NCBI GenBank assembly: GCA_000349905.1
Contig: KB722741.1
Span: 1,245,268 to 1,309,267 of the forward strand
Origin: Volvariella volvacea V23
Taxonomy: Eukaryota > Basidiomycota > Agaricomycetes > Agaricales > Pluteaceae
Direction of reading: 5' to 3'
DNA length: 64,000 nucleotides
In this document: positions 35,652 to 46,230 of the stretch, piece after piece
Numbering within the stretch: the stretch's first letter is position 1
How the letters are laid out: each line of letters opens with the position of its first letter
Program-made: the position numbers and the translations under genes
The notes under the pieces: model-generated
Database searches by the model: none
What the model was told of the DNA's origin: nothing
The model's input: only the letters and a program-made list of their open reading frames with translations

Positions 35652-36989
35652 ATGGGTCAGGGAGGACTTATCGTTCTCATCAATGGCACCCCATACGCAT
35701 GGGATCGCGTTTATCAACGCTCGTACCAGATGAATTCATGGGACTTTCCCACATCCATCGCATCAGGACAGACTTCAACTCCCTACATCGAATGGGACCA
35801 AGGGATATTCAAGAACCAGAAAGACGACAGCGGCGAAGCGACATATCAACTCCGCGGGACGTCATATCAATTCCAAGTCCAAGCACGGGCCTACAAGGCT
35901 GGCGATTTCCATCTCAAGGTCTACTTCATTGGGATGTCGACCCAGAACAACAACCAGGGCACCACCCTGGAGTTGGGTTGGGTCCACGACGGATCCGTGA
36001 ACTTCATCCTATCCGGACAGAACGGCAATTTCTGTTCTAGCAACCCTCCCACGAACTGGATGCAAACGAATATCTCCACTCTGGGTATTCGAACGTTGCG
36101 GAGGTTGTGTATCCCCGGATCGCATGATACGGGAATGAGCAGATTGACGGGAGGCACCGCTTTCGCGTTCAACTGCAATGTGCTTACGCAGCGTAGGCCG
36201 ATTATAGACCAGCTCCGACTTGGTGCTCGCTGGTTTGATATACGACCCGTCATCACTGCTGGGAATTTCTCCACCGGGCACTACTCTGAGGTCGTGGATG
36301 ATAAAACATGGCAGGGTGGAAACGGCCAGCCCATGGATGAGGTCATCGATCAAATCAACCAGTTCACTCGGGATAATAAAGAGCTCATCATCCTCGAGCT
36401 CAGTCACGACCTCAACACCGATGTAGGCAACGACGCGTATCGCCCATTCAACCAAGACGAATGGAACAGACTTCTGGATAGACTCAAGTCCCGCTTGAAT
36501 AATTTGTTCATCGCTCCCAACCCAACCACCGTCGATCTCTCAACCCTCAATGTCAATACTTACATCGGCGGTAATCGCGCTGCCGTGGTTGTCGTCGTAC
36601 GCAGCGGCATCGACATCTCCAGCTACAACTCTTCGGGTTTCTATCGCTCCAATCAGTACAGCCTCTACAACCGATACGCCGAATCAAATGATCTCAACAA
36701 GATGTCTGACGACCAGTTCAACAAACTTCGAGAACAACGCACAAGCCCTGATACTAGATGCTTCCTCCTTTCTTGGACTCTGACTCAAGACGCCGTTCAA
36801 GCGGCTGGCTGTGTCACGGGGGTGGTGGATAGCATATTCGAGCTGGCGGACAAGGCGAATCCAGAGTTGTACAAGCGGCTGCTCAACAATTGCTCGTCCA
36901 CGACGTATCCCAACGTTTTGCTGATCGATTGCGTGGACTTGTCGGATATCGCTGCCTTGGCTATGGCCGTTAATAACCGCTTCCAATAG
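35652..36989 (+). CDS. PI-PLC X-like phosphodiesterase with N-terminal beta domain
   Basis: An intronless frame of 445 residues starting MGQGGLIVLINGTPYAWDRV. Residues 1-140 form a beta-rich domain (PYIEWDQGIFKNQKDDSGEA, LELGWVHDGSVNFILSGQNG). Residues ~150-440 form a PI-PLC X-like barrel: RTLRRLCIPGSHDTGMS with catalytic His158, QLRLGARWFDIRPVI, the second active-site His210 in FSTGHYSE, KELIILELSHDLNTDVG, CFLLSWTLTQDAVQAAGCV and YPNVLLIDCVDLSDI. The pair of histidines and the GSHDTG box match bacterial-type PI-PLC X enzymes, which cut phosphoinositides or GPI anchors without calcium. There is no signal peptide at this start, so the protein may be cytosolic or use an undetected upstream exon. 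Substrate is unknown. Confidence 0.82.
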   Translation: MGQGGLIVLINGTPYAWDRVYQRSYQMNSWDFPTSIASGQTSTPYIEWDQGIFKNQKDDSGEATYQLRGTSYQFQVQARAYKAGDFHLKVYFIGMSTQNNNQGTTLELGWVHDGSVNFILSGQNGNFCSSNPPTNWMQTNISTLGIRTLRRLCIPGSHDTGMSRLTGGTAFAFNCNVLTQRRPIIDQLRLGARWFDIRPVITAGNFSTGHYSEVVDDKTWQGGNGQPMDEVIDQINQFTRDNKELIILELSHDLNTDVGNDAYRPFNQDEWNRLLDRLKSRLNNLFIAPNPTTVDLSTLNVNTYIGGNRAAVVVVVRSGIDISSYNSSGFYRSNQYSLYNRYAESNDLNKMSDDQFNKLREQRTSPDTRCFLLSWTLTQDAVQAAGCVTGVVDSIFELADKANPELYKRLLNNCSSTTYPNVLLIDCVDLSDIAALAMAVNNRFQ

Positions 36990-37395
36990 TCTCAACCATC
37001 GACGGGGTTGTGGAAGGTTCGTTGTCTTGACCACTCCCGTGAACGAGTTCTTATTATTGGCCTCAGGGTGGTAGGGCTTGGATATGTAACGAGGCCGGAG
37101 AAAGCCCTACTTACGGACTCCTGGTACAAGTAGCATAGAAGAAGCGTGTTCATCCGTGATGGTAGCAACTTCATTTGTCTTCTGAATGGACTTGTTCATG
37201 CCTTCACCTTCACCCCTTCTAAGCATCGGCATCCGGATAGCGCGATGTAACTGCACGTGCTGATTGTGACGCGATTGAAAATGGAGAGCTTGCTTCTCGA
37301 GGCTCCGTCAGGCTTTTCAGACACTAGGAATATGCTGTTGGCCTTTAACCCCACTTGACCCCAGTGTGATTTCATCCAACAGCTTCTAGCATCTG
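36990..37395. other. short intergenic region
   Basis: 3' flank of the phosphodiesterase and upstream sequence of the lipase. A signal-peptide exon for the lipase could hide here, but I could not find one. Confidence 0.4.
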
Positions 37396-38929
37396 ATGGG
37401 CGATAGCGAAGGTCGAGTTGTCATCGAAGGCGATCATCATGGCAGTGATGATGCCCGTGGTGCCAGTGATGCCGCGCAGCAACGGGGTATACCACCAAGT
37501 GAGCGCGATCCACTCTATAATCATAGGTTGCTCTGAGACGGGGTTTAACGGCGCATATGCATAGGTTTGTATGACGACCTGGTACACTACTTGAAGTACG
37601 CATCATCGGCGTATGTCCCTTTATGTCCACGGCCAAATGGCAAGACCTTGGTCACCCAGGTAATGACGCTGCTGCTCCAAGTGGGCATCACGGTGTAAAT
37701 AATCCAAGATGCTCAAATCCTGTGCTCGTGTGCTGCAGTTCTCCAACCCTATAACTGATATTATAGGGTTCGTTGCCCGGAATGATGGGCATCGGGAGCT
37801 TATTGTGTCGATTCGTGGAAGGTGCGTCTTAGTACTGCTGAACGGTTCGAAACGGACTATTGAAGGGATAATGGTATTCGTACAGTCTCTCCGTTACTAA
37901 TTTTCTGGAAGACTCTCAGATCGTTTTGGTACCGTGGCTTGCGCCTGGTATTTCTGCCACTCGTGAGTCCCAAATCGCCTCAACGGAAGCCCCTCGACTG
38001 AGACTCAATCAATTAAGCAGATGGCGCACGCGTGCATAGTGGTTTCCTCCTTGCGTACGTGAGCCCATTATAGCGCATATACGCTATTAGCAAACGCGAA
38101 ACATACGTGCATTTACAGGTGGAACTCTATCGTCGTTCAAATCCTCGCCATAATCTCTGAACAGCTACTGCTATACCCTGGATATGCTATTATCGCAACG
38201 GGCCATTCATTAGGCGGCGCGGTTGCTACTCTAGCCGCTGCATCGCTCCAAGGGAAGTTCCCAGAAAAGTGCGTTTTGAATTCTGGTTTGCCAATTTGTG
38301 GGTGGTATTCACATGATTTCGTGCAGTCAAGTGCGCTTATACTCTTATGGCGCACCAAGGGTGGGCGTATGTAACCCGTGATTGAGGCGTCTTGCCGAAT
38401 GCACAGTTGACGTGTTCTTTCCCGAGCTTAGAACCAAGTATTTGCGCAACGCTTTAATGAGGAGTTTGGAACACGCGCATATAGGGGTAAGGTTATTCCT
38501 TCCTATCCATAATACAATGACACTCTAAACACTGCATAAAGTTGTGCATGAAAATGATGGGTGAGTATCCTCGCCGTCAGGTTCAAAGGGATTCCAAGGT
38601 AACCAGTATCAGCGTTCCGACTATGATCTCTACATGCTTGGGATATCACCACCATGGTTAGCTGTCACTCCATCTCTATTGGACTATCATCTTCATTGCA
38701 CCAATTCCAAGGCATCGAATACTGGCAGAAGGACCCACCAATCAAGGAAAGAGTAGTTGTTTGCTCAAAGGACGGGGAAGATCCAAATTGCTCAGCTTCG
38801 ATCCCATCCAAAGGAATAAATCCTGCTCATTTGCTAGTAAGTAGTCTTCTGTCTGGATGTATTCACGCTGACGTGCTACATCCTGGATAGTATTTCGGGA
38901 TTACGATTCCCACTCCATTTTGTATTTAG
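37396..38929 (+). CDS. class 3 lipase
   Basis: The ATG at 37396 opens MGDSEGRVVIEGDHHGSDDA with an intron at about 37,499-37,564; phase 1 joins SLYDDLVHYLKYASSAYVPL, CPRPNGKTLVTQ. Next come FSNPITDIIGFVARNDGHRE and LIVSIRG, DSQIVLVPWLAPG-like sequence, then the catalytic elbow IATGHSLGGAVATLAAASLQ. VRLYSYGAPRVG and FAQRFNEEFG carry the core, then VVHENDG (Asp) and LGYHHHGIEYWQKD (His) complete the triad. The C-terminus, GEDPNCSASIPSKGINPAHL, then YFGITIPTPFCI, ends at the TAG at 38927-38929. This is a triacylglycerol-lipase/feruloyl-esterase-like fold of class 3. A 5' exon with a secretion signal may be missing, since an acceptor-like CTTCTAG precedes the chosen ATG. Substrate unproven. Confidence 0.8.
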
Positions 38930-39533
38930 AGTTTATGAAGCATGGACACGATGGTGGAGCTCAAGTCACAACGAATCCATTCAAAAACGAATAGCTGCTT
39001 TTTAGGCTATAATGCTTCCTGTAGGCTAATTCTTGAGGTGAAGGTGACATCATCGAGGAAGGCATATGAGTCGACAATTTCCCATGTAGAGATGGTGAAG
39101 TGGACTTCATACAACAACCCTCAGCACCCGCTCGTAGGATGCTCCTGAGTGGGAAGCCTGTTCCCACAGCTGCTGTCGTCACGAGTTCAGAATGTGCAAC
39201 GAGGATAAAGTTGAGTCAAAACATCCCTCTTATAACTGAGGATGGAACCTCCAAAAGGAATCGAAGAATCTATGAGCGGGGAGAATTAAGTTTTATTGCA
39301 TATGATTACTCGCAAATGAGGACATAAAAAGCATAGCAAATGCAGTTGCAAGGAATTATTGCTGTAGTATAGATGAACCTTTCCCTAGTTGAAAAGGCCA
39401 ATATATCATATGTATGCGTACTTCTTTTGTTTTTAAGCACCATCACCGCCTACAACTCTCCCCGAACACTCCTGAGGAACGCACCACATCCCACTCACGG
39501 CGCAGCGTCTATGAAATGAGTAGGGTGTTGAAT
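38930..39533. other. convergent intergenic region
   Basis: 3' flanks of the lipase and Hsp10 genes. Minus-strand open frames here look like noise. Confidence 0.5.
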
Positions 39534-40096
39534 TTACTCGTTGATCTTGGCAAGAATCTCGGCGTCCTTGAACAGGTAGTACTCCTACATGCCCTATGTT
39601 AGTATGTGTTGAGGAGACGTAATGACAGAACACGAACCTCCTCTCCGACTTTGATGGCATTTCCACCCCAGCCGGGTAGCAGGACACGGTCACCAGGTGC
39701 GACTGAGCAAGGAACGACCTTGCCGTCCTTGTTGGGTGCACCGGGACCAACAGCAATCACGGTAGCCTCTGGGAGAGGGCTGTTGGTTGCGGAGGTGGGG
39801 AGGAAGATTCCGCTTGCAGTTTTCTATTGGTAAGCAAAGTTGGAGAGCGTGGGTCAGGACGCGGGGGGGGTGCTTCTACGAGTGTAAGACGTACCGTCTC
39901 AGCCTTGAAGCGTTGGACAAGGACACGGTCGAAGAGGGGGACGAGGGACTTGATGGACTTGAAGGTAGCTTGGGCGGCCTGTAACATTTCGCGTTTCTTC
40001 TGTCAGCATACGTTCTCCATAAACGAGGACGCCAGAACAGCCCGACGCGCCGTCCAGCAAAGCACACCAGGCTTAACAAGCTCGCATACTGACCAT
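39534..40096 (-). CDS. hsp10: mitochondrial chaperonin 10 (Hsp10/GroES)
   Basis: Co-chaperonin that caps Hsp60 in the mitochondrial matrix. Exons read AAQATFKSIKSLVPLFDRVL, VQRFKAET, then KTASGIFLPTSATNSPLPEA, TVIAVGPGAPNKDGKVVPCS, VAPGDRVLLPGWGGNAIKVG, then EEEYYLFKDAEILAKINE, and stop TAA at 39534-39536. The flexible mobile loop (SGIFLP) that docks on Hsp60 is intact. No in-frame ATG exists at the second-exon start; the only fitting start is the ATG at 40094-40096, immediately followed by a GTCAGT donor, with the acceptor CAG at about 39,979-39,981. The initiator codon thus forms an exon on its own. Full length is about 106 residues, as usual for the family. A heat-shock element lies about 105-120 bp upstream. 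Confidence 0.88.
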
Positions 40097-40199
40097 TAGG
40101 AATTAAGGTAAGTTGTTGAGGTTAGGAATAAGTAGGAGGTGAAGGTGCGTGAATGAAGCCAAGTTGAGATTGTGCTTTGAAGTAAAAAAATTGGCTATG

Positions 40200-40217
40200 G
40201 AACATTCCCGACTTTTC
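40200..40217. promoter_or_regulatory. candidate heat-shock element of hsp10
   Basis: GAACATTCCCGACTTTTC is a run of alternating nGAAn units (GAA-CA-TTC-CC-GAC-TT-TTC) with one mismatch, about 105 bp upstream of the hsp10 start. Hsf1 binds such arrays. An E-box-like CACGTG lies nearby at 40256-40261. Confidence 0.5.
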
Positions 40218-40427
40218 TGCCTATTTTTATTTGGATCGGACAAATATGTGGCTGTCACGTGCACAGGGACAGAATTTACCCTGGAACTGCACTGCGCCGG
40301 CGGAATCCCACCTGCTTCAAGCTTCATCCGCGCGTAAAGTGGTCGAACAAGCTACTGACGCGTTCAGGTCTCACCGATTGCGTTGACATACTTTTGGTGT
40401 TTTTTACAAGGATAAGGCACAAAATCA

Positions 40428-41591
40428 ATGTGTTCCCAGTTTTTGTTGCCTCAAGATATTGTGGATCATATTATCGACCAGCTTGTGGACGATACGGAGA
40501 CACTAAAAGCTTGCAGCCTCGTTGCTCGGCTGTTTTCCTATTGGTCGCGCCAACATCTCCTTCGCCGCATCTGCTTTCCCCTCAGTCCAAGTCTTGGTTC
40601 CAAGCTCACTCCACTATGTTTCTGGTCGCGGTCTAGTTTATCCCTCATTCAGTCCTTGCGAATTGACGACTTGGACACCAAGTTTCGTACTGGCCGTGAA
40701 AGTATATTTGATGCACTTCGATCACTCCCCAACCTCACTCGAATTCATATTCAGTGCGACTGGGAAGGAAACTTCGACTACGAAGATGAGCATACTGGCA
40801 TACGCAATAGGGATGTCCTTCGCGAGTGCTGTCGGCTACCAATCACACACCTTTCTCTCTCATACTGCTCCTCATTCCCTCCTGAAGAGCTTTACCTGGG
40901 TACCTCTCTCACCCACCTGTCTCTCGTTGGGGCTGGATTCTTACCACCATCAGCTCAGATTGAGGATCCCCGTATATCCCTCAAAGTATTATATATAAGA
41001 CCATACCGCATCTATTCACCTAGCAGTGGTATCACGGCCACTCAGTTTTTTCATCACTCGTCGTGTCCTTGGAAAGTCAATCGACTTGAAGCCTTTGGAT
41101 TCTATTCAGGGGGCGAAGACGATTACAACGAATTTCTTGACCTCATTAGAACGTCCCCATCCCTTCGTCTTACTTCCTTGGCGATTGGGGTACCGCATAT
41201 GGATAAGTTGTTTCATGTCACTCTTATAATGTGCTCACCATTATCTAGTTATAACTCTGGGGACTATCCGCCCATCGATTTATCAGTACTGCCAAGCTTG
41301 TCGTGTCTTACATTCGTCGCTCCTTACAACTGCACATACTTCCATTTCATTTCCTGGTCGGTATCACAACTTCAAGCAATGCCTCAATCCAACCAACTTC
41401 GCGAACTTCACCTCTGGTTTTCCTTAGCCAGACATCCTGTGACACCGCTATTGCAAAGCAATTGTGATCGATTGGACAATTGTCTGACTGGCGAACGGTT
41501 TAAGCAATTGAAATCGGTCAACCTTCGAGTTGAACGTGATCCCGGAAGTAGCATCGAGATTATGCAATTACCGCCAGAAATTGCAGGTTGA
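40428..41591 (+). CDS. F-box protein, small family copy A (C-terminally truncated)
   Basis: The ATG at 40428 gives MCSQFLLPQDIVDHIIDQLV and TLKACSLVARLFSYWSRQHL, an F-box that would dock to Skp1 in an SCF ubiquitin ligase. The rest has LRR-like short repeats (ALRSLPNLTRIHIQCDWEG, TSLTHLSLVGAGFLPP, LEAFGFYSGGEDDYNEFLDL). The gene aligns with copies B and C downstream. Two lesions relative to C: the intron-1 donor is ATAAGT in place of GTRAGY, so 46 nt are read through in frame, and about 17 nt are missing near 41,560, shifting the frame so that translation stops at 41591 rather than at the ancestral stop near 41702. Function unknown; still plausibly translated, since the frame is open over 387 codons. 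Confidence 0.7.
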   Translation: MCSQFLLPQDIVDHIIDQLVDDTETLKACSLVARLFSYWSRQHLLRRICFPLSPSLGSKLTPLCFWSRSSLSLIQSLRIDDLDTKFRTGRESIFDALRSLPNLTRIHIQCDWEGNFDYEDEHTGIRNRDVLRECCRLPITHLSLSYCSSFPPEELYLGTSLTHLSLVGAGFLPPSAQIEDPRISLKVLYIRPYRIYSPSSGITATQFFHHSSCPWKVNRLEAFGFYSGGEDDYNEFLDLIRTSPSLRLTSLAIGVPHMDKLFHVTLIMCSPLSSYNSGDYPPIDLSVLPSLSCLTFVAPYNCTYFHFISWSVSQLQAMPQSNQLRELHLWFSLARHPVTPLLQSNCDRLDNCLTGERFKQLKSVNLRVERDPGSSIEIMQLPPEIAG

Positions 41592-41938
41592 GGTTGTGCA
41601 CCGTGAGTGTCTTTTTCTTCCACTTTATCGCGTAGTTGAAGACAATTCACACAATTAGGTACACCATCCTTGGACGAGGATTTCCCAAGGCTTTCTTGTT
41701 GAGTAATTTGGGACCATATAAGCGGGTGAACTGCCAAATCTTTGCGGAGAAGGCGGTGGAGTGCTTTAGGTCACTGCGTAAAGTCTCATCCCATAATCAG
41801 GATTTAGTTTTTTGAAACTGAATTACACTTAATCACTTTGTAGTGAAATCCGAGATTCTGTCCTGGTTTGCGATTGTGATGACATGTTTGTGCCTATATT
41901 CTGCATGCAGGGAGACTTTGCTAAGTTTGCTTTAGGCG

Positions 41939-43256
41939 ATGATGTTCACTTTGCCTCAAGACATCATCGATTCCATTATCGACCAGCTGGCAGAGGACAG
42001 AGATGCGTTGAAGGCTTGTTGTGTCGTCGCACGGTCGCTTGTTCGTCCCTCGCGCCGGCACCTGTCCACCTTTCTCTGTCCGAAGAATTCACCCAAAAGC
42101 TTGCCATATTATCTGCTTGTCCACGACCTCATTTATCACTAGTCCGATCTTTGCAAATCGACGAATTAGACACCAGATTCTCCGTCGACCGCAAGCTTTG
42201 GCTTGACACAATTCGTTTGTTTGATAATCTAACTCGAATCCGGATTCTATGCAATTGGGAGGGAGACTTTGATTATGTGGATAATGACACTGGCATAAGC
42301 AATAGGGATATACTCCGTGAATGCTGCCGGCCAACATTAACGCATCTTTCTCTCTTAAATAGCCTCGCCTATCCACCAGAGGAGTTTTACGGGTGCACCT
42401 CTCTCACGCATCTATGTCTTATAGAAGTCGGATTTTCATTAGTGTCAGCCCAAACCGGACTATGACCCATCTCCCGTACTCGTCTCAAACAATTGTTTAT
42501 TGGAGCGGATTATCCTTTACGGCAAGAAAGTGTTACACCAATCGCGATCTTTCAGCACGAGTCATGTCCCTGGGAAGTCGACCAGCTCGAAGCCTTTGGC
42601 TTTTGCGCAACGGATGTGCCTGAATATGACGAGCTCCTGAACTTTTTCAAGGCTCGTGCATTTATGCATATGACTTCGTTTGCCATCGAAGTGCCACCTC
42701 TAGGTGAGTTGCTTTATCTCGCCCTTGTCAAGTGCTCACAGTTTGCAATTACTCAGTGATGCAAGACAAGCACTACCCACTCATCGACTTATCTGTGATG
42801 CCTAACCTCGCCTGTCTCACATTCGTTGCTGCTGACATCCACTCGGCCTACCAGCATATTCGCTGGACCATATCACAGCTCCAAACGCTGCCTCCGATCA
42901 ACCAGCTTCGTGAATTCCACCTCTGGCTTTCGCTGACCGGTTGGCAGACGATATTTGTAACGCGAGAGGACTGGGCCCAACTGGACAACTATCTGACAGA
43001 CGACCGATTCAAGAATTTGGAACTTCTCAGCCTTCGGGCTCGACATGACTATGGAAGTAGTGCAGAAATCGTTGGGGCACTTCCAAAGATGATGGAACGC
43101 AAGATCTTGCAAGTTGAGATAGTCACATGTGAGTTGCTTTCTTCTACTTGTTTGCATAGTTGAGGATGATTTGTATCGCTAGCCTCACCACATTTGAATG
43201 AGAATTTTCCGACACTTTTTTCTGAGTATTTGGGTAGCCGTGTGTCGTCGATCTAG
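41939..43256 (+). pseudogene. F-box protein, small family copy B (pseudogene)
   Basis: Opens as MMFTLPQDIIDSIIDQLAED with ALKACCVVARSLVRPSRRHL, matching copies A and C. The frame then shifts at about 42,060-42,090, where a few bases are missing relative to C, so the following LRR-like part (ALSACPRPHLSLVRSLQIDE-like and DNLTRIRILCNWEGD) is in another frame. An in-frame TGA lies at 42463-42465 (just after SAQTGL). Beyond it the frame is again open (PLRQESVTPIAIFQHES), and an intron donor/acceptor pair is still present near 42,702-42,756, as is the 3'-terminal intron ending at about 43,186. Two independent lesions argue for a decayed gene rather than an annotation error. Confidence 0.75.
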
Positions 43257-43940
43257 AGGTATTTGTTGAGGGAACGGACCGTCTTGACATGTACTTTGGG
43301 TCGTTGCTGACTATCAGCGACAATGGTGCACTACATCGACCTTACGAGCCTCTACATAGTTGCTTTGAGGGCATGGGAATCGAATACCAAGAACTGACGG
43401 GTCCTCCTGGATTATGCCGCAGGTTTCTCAATTGAGGATTCGGTGGTCATGCCCTTAATTGGCGGCGGAGCTGATAATCGCGGATATAAGGTGACTTCGA
43501 TTGCCGCGAATATTCTGGCAGCATTCTAATATAGCGACGACTGAATAGTATGATAAGCGTATCCATTAATATCCTCTTAGTAACTCTCCTTTTCACGGGA
43601 ATTGTATTACCATTGCACACTCCTGCTGGTCCCATATTAGAAACTTAACTTGCCTGTGGAGTCCTGGTCTCATCTTACAGACCCGGCATGCTATCCGGTC
43701 TCATAAATCTCTGTAATTAATCCGATTATGCATGTACCTGCAAATGTGGTGAAGGCGATTCTGTAATACTAGCAACAATCATTTTGCTGCTGCCACATAT
43801 ATATACAAGTACCTACGTATGGTATTACCAACCCTGCAACTGCGTGGCAGTTATGCGACTGTAGCGAATTGTTTGCGCACGCACTGCATATGTGCGAAAT
43901 CGTAACTTCAAGTGAGACCATCACTTTGCTGAGCTAGGTG
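43257..43940. other. intergenic region between F-box copies B and C
   Basis: Upstream region of copy C, AT-rich. No gene seen. Confidence 0.45.
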
Positions 43941-45241
43941 ATGTCTAATTCTAGGGTCGCATTGCCTCAGGACATCATCGACTCCATTATCGACCAGCTC
44001 GCAAAAGACAAGGACGCCCTGAAGGCTTGCAGTCTCGTTGCATGGTCCTTTGTTTACCCTTCACGCCGACATCTCTTTCGCCATATCAGCCTTCTCCACA
44101 GTCCAACGATTGGGTCCAGGCTCTCCATATTATGTTCTTGTCCACAACCTTGTCTATCACTCGCGCGTTCCTTGTACATTGGCGGCTTAGACAGTGTATA
44201 TCCTTGTGGTCGCAAACTATTGCTCGACACAATCCGGTTGCTTGTCAATCTCACCAAAGTTTGTTTTGAATGCGGTGGAAGGGGAAATTTTGATTTTACG
44301 GCCGATGATTCTGGCATAAACAACAGAGACATTCTCTTTGAATGCTGCCGGCCGTCTATCACGCACCTTGTTCTCATTGGCGGCGTTCTTCCTCCAGAAG
44401 AGTTTTTCTGGTGCACATCTCTCACGCATCTATCTCTCATCGGCGTTGGATTTGTGCTAGCACCAGTCGAAACCTGGTCGTTTCCTACCTCCCGTATCCC
44501 CCTCAAGCTATTGGTGATTGACTCCCACGCTTCACGCGATGATAACATCAGCCCCACTCAATTTTTAAACCACCCAGCCTGTCCATGGAAACTTGACCAG
44601 CTCGAAGCTCTTAGCCTTCGTTCGCGGTGTCAGCATGCATATCAAGAATTCGTGACCTTTGTCAAAACCACCACATTCCTTCACCTTACATCATTCGGTA
44701 TTGAAGTACCACAACCGCGTAAGCTATTTTGTGCCGTTTAGACCATATATTCACATTCACATATTCTCAAGACCTAGGATCTGTAGACTACCCTCCCATT
44801 GATTTATCCCTGATGCCGAACCTAACCTGCCTCACATTTGTCGCTGCTGACGCCCGTTCAAACCACAAGTACATTTCCCGGTCGATTTCACAACTCCAAA
44901 CGCTACCTCGTTTCAACAAGCTTCGTGAATTTCACCTCTGGCTTTCACTAGAGCAGCCTCAGACAATAACCCGGACGCAAGAGGATTGGTATCAACTGGA
45001 TGAATACCTCAATGGCGAGTGCCTTAAGAAACTGAAGCTCATCAGACTCCGGGTCAAGTTTGACCACGGAAATTGTGCAGAGATTATTCGAGTACTTCCG
45101 AAAGCAATGGAACGTAGGATCTTGCAAGTTACGATAGTAAGTTGTGAGTGCTATTCATTCCATTTGCTATGTAGTCGAAGCTAATGAGTGAAATTAGCCA
45201 GACCACACCTGGATGCGGATTTTCCAGTAGCCTCTTCTTGA
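43941..45241 (+). CDS. F-box protein, small family copy C (intact)
   Basis: The first in-frame ATG is at 43941 (MSNSRVALPQDIIDSIIDQL). The F-box continues KDALKACSLVAWSFVYPSRR, then LRR-like segments (CFECGGRGNFDFTADDSGIN, TSLTHLSLIGVGFVLAPVE, LEALSLRSRCQHAYQEFVTF). Intron 1 (donor GTAAGC near 44,719, acceptor CAAG near 44,771) joins PPIDLSLMPNLTCLTFVAAD in frame. A last intron after ILQVTIVS joins RPHLDADFPVASS and the TGA at 45239-45241. It is about 410 residues long and is the only undamaged member of the three tandem genes, so it serves as the template for spotting lesions in A and B. F-box proteins recruit substrates to SCF E3 ligases; this one's target is unknown. Confidence 0.75.
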
Positions 45242-45689
45242 CCACTTGGCTATCTGGATTTATGGTAACCAAGGGTTGTGCTTTAGGTTATTCAAGCTGC
45301 TGAGCATCGTCTTATACACCTGCCACGAGATTATGAACCGGAAGTACATCCAAGTAAGCAGTTGAAAAGGTCACAATGGGGTTAAATGAAAATTCTTGTT
45401 CATGGTACGAGACAAAGCTAACACCATCAGGGCCCAGGGAGACGACACGAGCTTCCTATTGATTCACTTTGACAACTTTAGTGTCACCGAACTATCACAC
45501 TCGTTCGGTAGTTCTTGTTCCCTATGAATTGAAGCTTCCGCAAGAGTCTAGGTGGCTCCGTCATTGTGGCGACCTGATGCACTATCTTGAAGCTTAGTTC
45601 TTGGCGTTGACTTCACAAGTGCCATATATCACTAAGATGCGATCTGAACAAAGTGCAATATCGGGAGACGCGGAAGAATATTTTCCATC
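45242..45689. other. intergenic region
   Basis: Between the small F-box array and the large F-box relic. No gene seen. Confidence 0.45.
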
Positions 45690-46230
45690 AGACCTCTTTC
45701 TATGCCTAGGCCTCCTGTAGGATCTCCGATGCACTGATAGAATACCTTTCCTCGTTTCGTGGTTTGCATTTTGTCGATTTTAATATCTCCTCGCCCCCTA
45801 TCACCCTTACACCTTCAGGTTTTGCGGGGACTGTCCTTCCCTTACATACAACCTTAATCTCATCTCTCTATGGCGGCTGAATTCGCATGAAGATCGTCAA
45901 TTGAGTGTTGGTTGGGAGGCCATGCAATTTGACCCAGCAAAGTGGCCAAACCTATCAGCATTCATCAACTCATGAGTCTCTCTCTGTCACCCCGCCGACA
46001 TGGCGACTCGGGTCTAGACACTGTCAAACCACTCTAGACTACGCAGAAGGGATACCAAAGTTGGACGTATTGATGTATTGACAAATAGGTAGTCACGTCC
46101 TCTTTTTAATCCGCGGTACCATTTCTATGCACATGCTCATTGGCAGGGGATGTACTATTTAAGAGGTGCAAGTTGACGCGATTTAGTATCCAAGTATTTT
46201 TCGGTGAGGGCGATGACTTGGGAGAGACAG
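45690..46230 (+). pseudogene. relic of the large F-box/LRR family
   Basis: Compared with the intact large F-box gene at 56,056, this stretch keeps the C-terminal third in order: DALIEYLSSFRG (intact gene: DALMDYLSSYRG), ITLTPSGFAGTVLPLHTT (intact: LTLTSSSFVDTVLPLHAP), VGWEAMQFDPAKWPNLSAF and the VTPPTWRLGSRHCQTTLDYA segment. Frames shift repeatedly and stops interrupt, and nothing of the N-terminal F-box remains. Limits are approximate. It converges on the uncharacterised gene at 46,652-47,808. Confidence 0.75.

Noticed and set aside
35366..36040. Long plus-strand frame overlapping the PLC gene
   Set aside because: It lacks an ATG start and is a shadow of the conserved frame.
37372..37587. 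Minus-strand open frame at the lipase 5' end
   Set aside because: It is antisense to the exon that reads SLYDDLVHYLKYAS.
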